The notes under the pieces were generated by a model that worked only from the letters and a program-made list of their open reading frames with translations, had not been told where the DNA came from and did no database searches. Source: DATMRF01 sp035566435 (GTDB lineage Bacteria; Verrucomicrobiota; Verrucomicrobiia; Limisphaerales; UBA8199). Taken from it: a DNA stretch of 64,000 nucleotides. Where the stretch lies: the NCBI GenBank assembly GCA_035566435.1, contig DATMRF010000114.1, positions 1-64,000 of the forward strand. Direction: 5' to 3'. Both the position numbers and the translations under genes were made by a program. This document shows, piece after piece, positions 63,287 to 64,000 of the stretch (position 1 is the stretch's first letter; the number at the start of each line of letters is the position of its first letter).

Positions 63287-64000
63287 ATGAAAACAGCCAA
63301 ACAAATCTCGGCAGCCAAACCGATTCTGGCGAGCCTGAGCGTCATGCTCACTCTGGGCGCAGCCTTTGCCTGGCCCGTTACCGCCGGAGCTGAGGACGAT
63401 AAACTCGACCGGACGGTGTTACCCATCCCCGAGCCGAACTACCCGCACAGCAAGGTGCTCGACGCCCGCGACGCCAAGCCCCCGCCCCGCTTCGAGATCA
63501 AAGCGCCAGGAGGCGCGCCCAACGTGCTGATTGTGCTCATAGACGACATAGGCTTTGGCATGCCGAGCGCCTTCGGCGGGCCGGTGCCCATGCCTGTGGC
63601 CGACCGGCTCGCCACCCAGGGCCTCCGCTACAACCAGTTCCACACCACCGCGCTTTGCTCGCCGACGCGCTCGGCCCTTCTCTCCGGCCGCAACCACCAC
63701 ATGAACAACCTGGGCGGGATCACGGAAATCGCCACGGCTTTTCCGGGCAATACGGGGCAGCGACCCGACAACGTAGCGCCGCTCGCGGAGATGCTGCGCT
63801 TGAACGGTTACAGCACCGCCTTTTTCGGCAAGAACCACGAGACGGCGGCGTGGGAGGTCAGCCCCTCCGGGCCGACAACTCGTTGGCCGACTCGCTCAGG
63901 CTTCGACAAGTTCTACGGCTTTATCGGTGGCGAAACGGACCAGTGGGCGCCCAGTCTCTATGAAGGGCTGACCCGGGTCGAGACGCCGCATTACCCCGGC
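63287..64000 (+). CDS. Arylsulfatase, N-terminal part (cut by window end)
   Basis: 238 codons are present from ATG 63287, preceded by AAAGGAG. Signal peptide (ILASLSVMLTLGAAFAWPVTAGA), then the sulfatase start NVLIVLIDDIGFGMPSAFGG with metal-binding Asp pair, and CSPTRSALLSGRN with Cys124, which a sulfatase-maturing enzyme converts to formylglycine. GYSTAFFGKNHE is the next conserved block. It hydrolyses sulfate esters in the periplasm or outside. The C-terminal half lies beyond the window. Confidence 0.93.
   Translation, partial: MKTAKQISAAKPILASLSVMLTLGAAFAWPVTAGAEDDKLDRTVLPIPEPNYPHSKVLDARDAKPPPRFEIKAPGGAPNVLIVLIDDIGFGMPSAFGGPVPMPVADRLATQGLRYNQFHTTALCSPTRSALLSGRNHHMNNLGGITEIATAFPGNTGQRPDNVAPLAEMLRLNGYSTAFFGKNHETAAWEVSPSGPTTRWPTRSGFDKFYGFIGGETDQWAPSLYEGLTRVETPHYPG

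Overview
The window is GC-rich chromosomal DNA that reads as a soil or freshwater member of the Verrucomicrobiota (Pedosphaera / Limisphaerales type). The support is the style of gene content: large exported proteins with LamG, ricin-lectin, PA14-like and fibronectin type III modules, Tat-type sugar isomerases, a two-component propeller histidine kinase, TPR/mannosyltransferase-like proteins, DUF1573 proteins, and abundant palindromic and simple-sequence repeats between and inside genes. This is inference from protein families; no rRNA or tRNA gene was found to confirm it.

Layout. 1-136 is the right end of an IS5-family element. 198-2930 encodes an exported glycosidase-like multidomain protein, followed by a diverged repeat pair and an exported DUF4440 protein. 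From 14247 down to 4323 (minus strand) runs a long co-directional block: vWA protein, PspA/IM30-like coiled coil, substrate-binding protein fused to OmpA, ABC permease, ABC ATPase, membrane coiled-coil protein and tandem AAA+ ATPase. I read this block as one envelope-stress or envelope-maintenance system. It is interrupted by two mobile-looking inserts: a four-helix-bundle gene between inverted octamer repeats, and a REP-associated transposase inside a palindromic repeat array.

14445-23337 holds mostly ordinary genes: an SDR, a small conserved-looking protein, a GNAT with a C-terminal membrane anchor, a prolyl oligopeptidase, an aldo/keto reductase, a DUF1573-rhodanese-MauE/DoxX operon and an FAD monooxygenase. 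24218-27128 carries a decayed copy of the TPR/glycosyltransferase gene found intact at 42175, facing an SGNH-TPR protein. 27503-33628 encodes a 2041-residue exported protein with four long repeats. 33986-38311 encodes a protein with the A-PCP-six-TM-three-module layout of epsilon-poly-lysine synthetase (Pls), with several in-frame repeat insertions. It is followed by pyruvate phosphate dikinase (38623), a tandem-repeat-rich gap, the TPR/glycosyltransferase gene, and a propeller histidine kinase.

47565-49645 is a shortened S10 ribosomal operon (rpsJ, rplC, rplD, rplW) ending in a four-base stop-codon overlap with a convergent Tat-exported TIM-barrel protein. 51349-54914 resembles a bacterial sphingolipid cluster: a GNAT-type ceramide synthase candidate, a ceramide-reductase-type epimerase and a serine palmitoyltransferase-type enzyme. 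A NarL-type two-component pair follows at 54972-57438. The right end has exported proteins of unknown role, an outer-membrane channel-like protein, a DUF4136 lipoprotein and the start of an arylsulfatase that runs off the window.

The strongest leads are the PspA/vWA/ABC-OmpA/AAA+ block, the sphingolipid cluster, the Pls-like synthetase, and the palindromic elements that sit in frame inside coding sequences.
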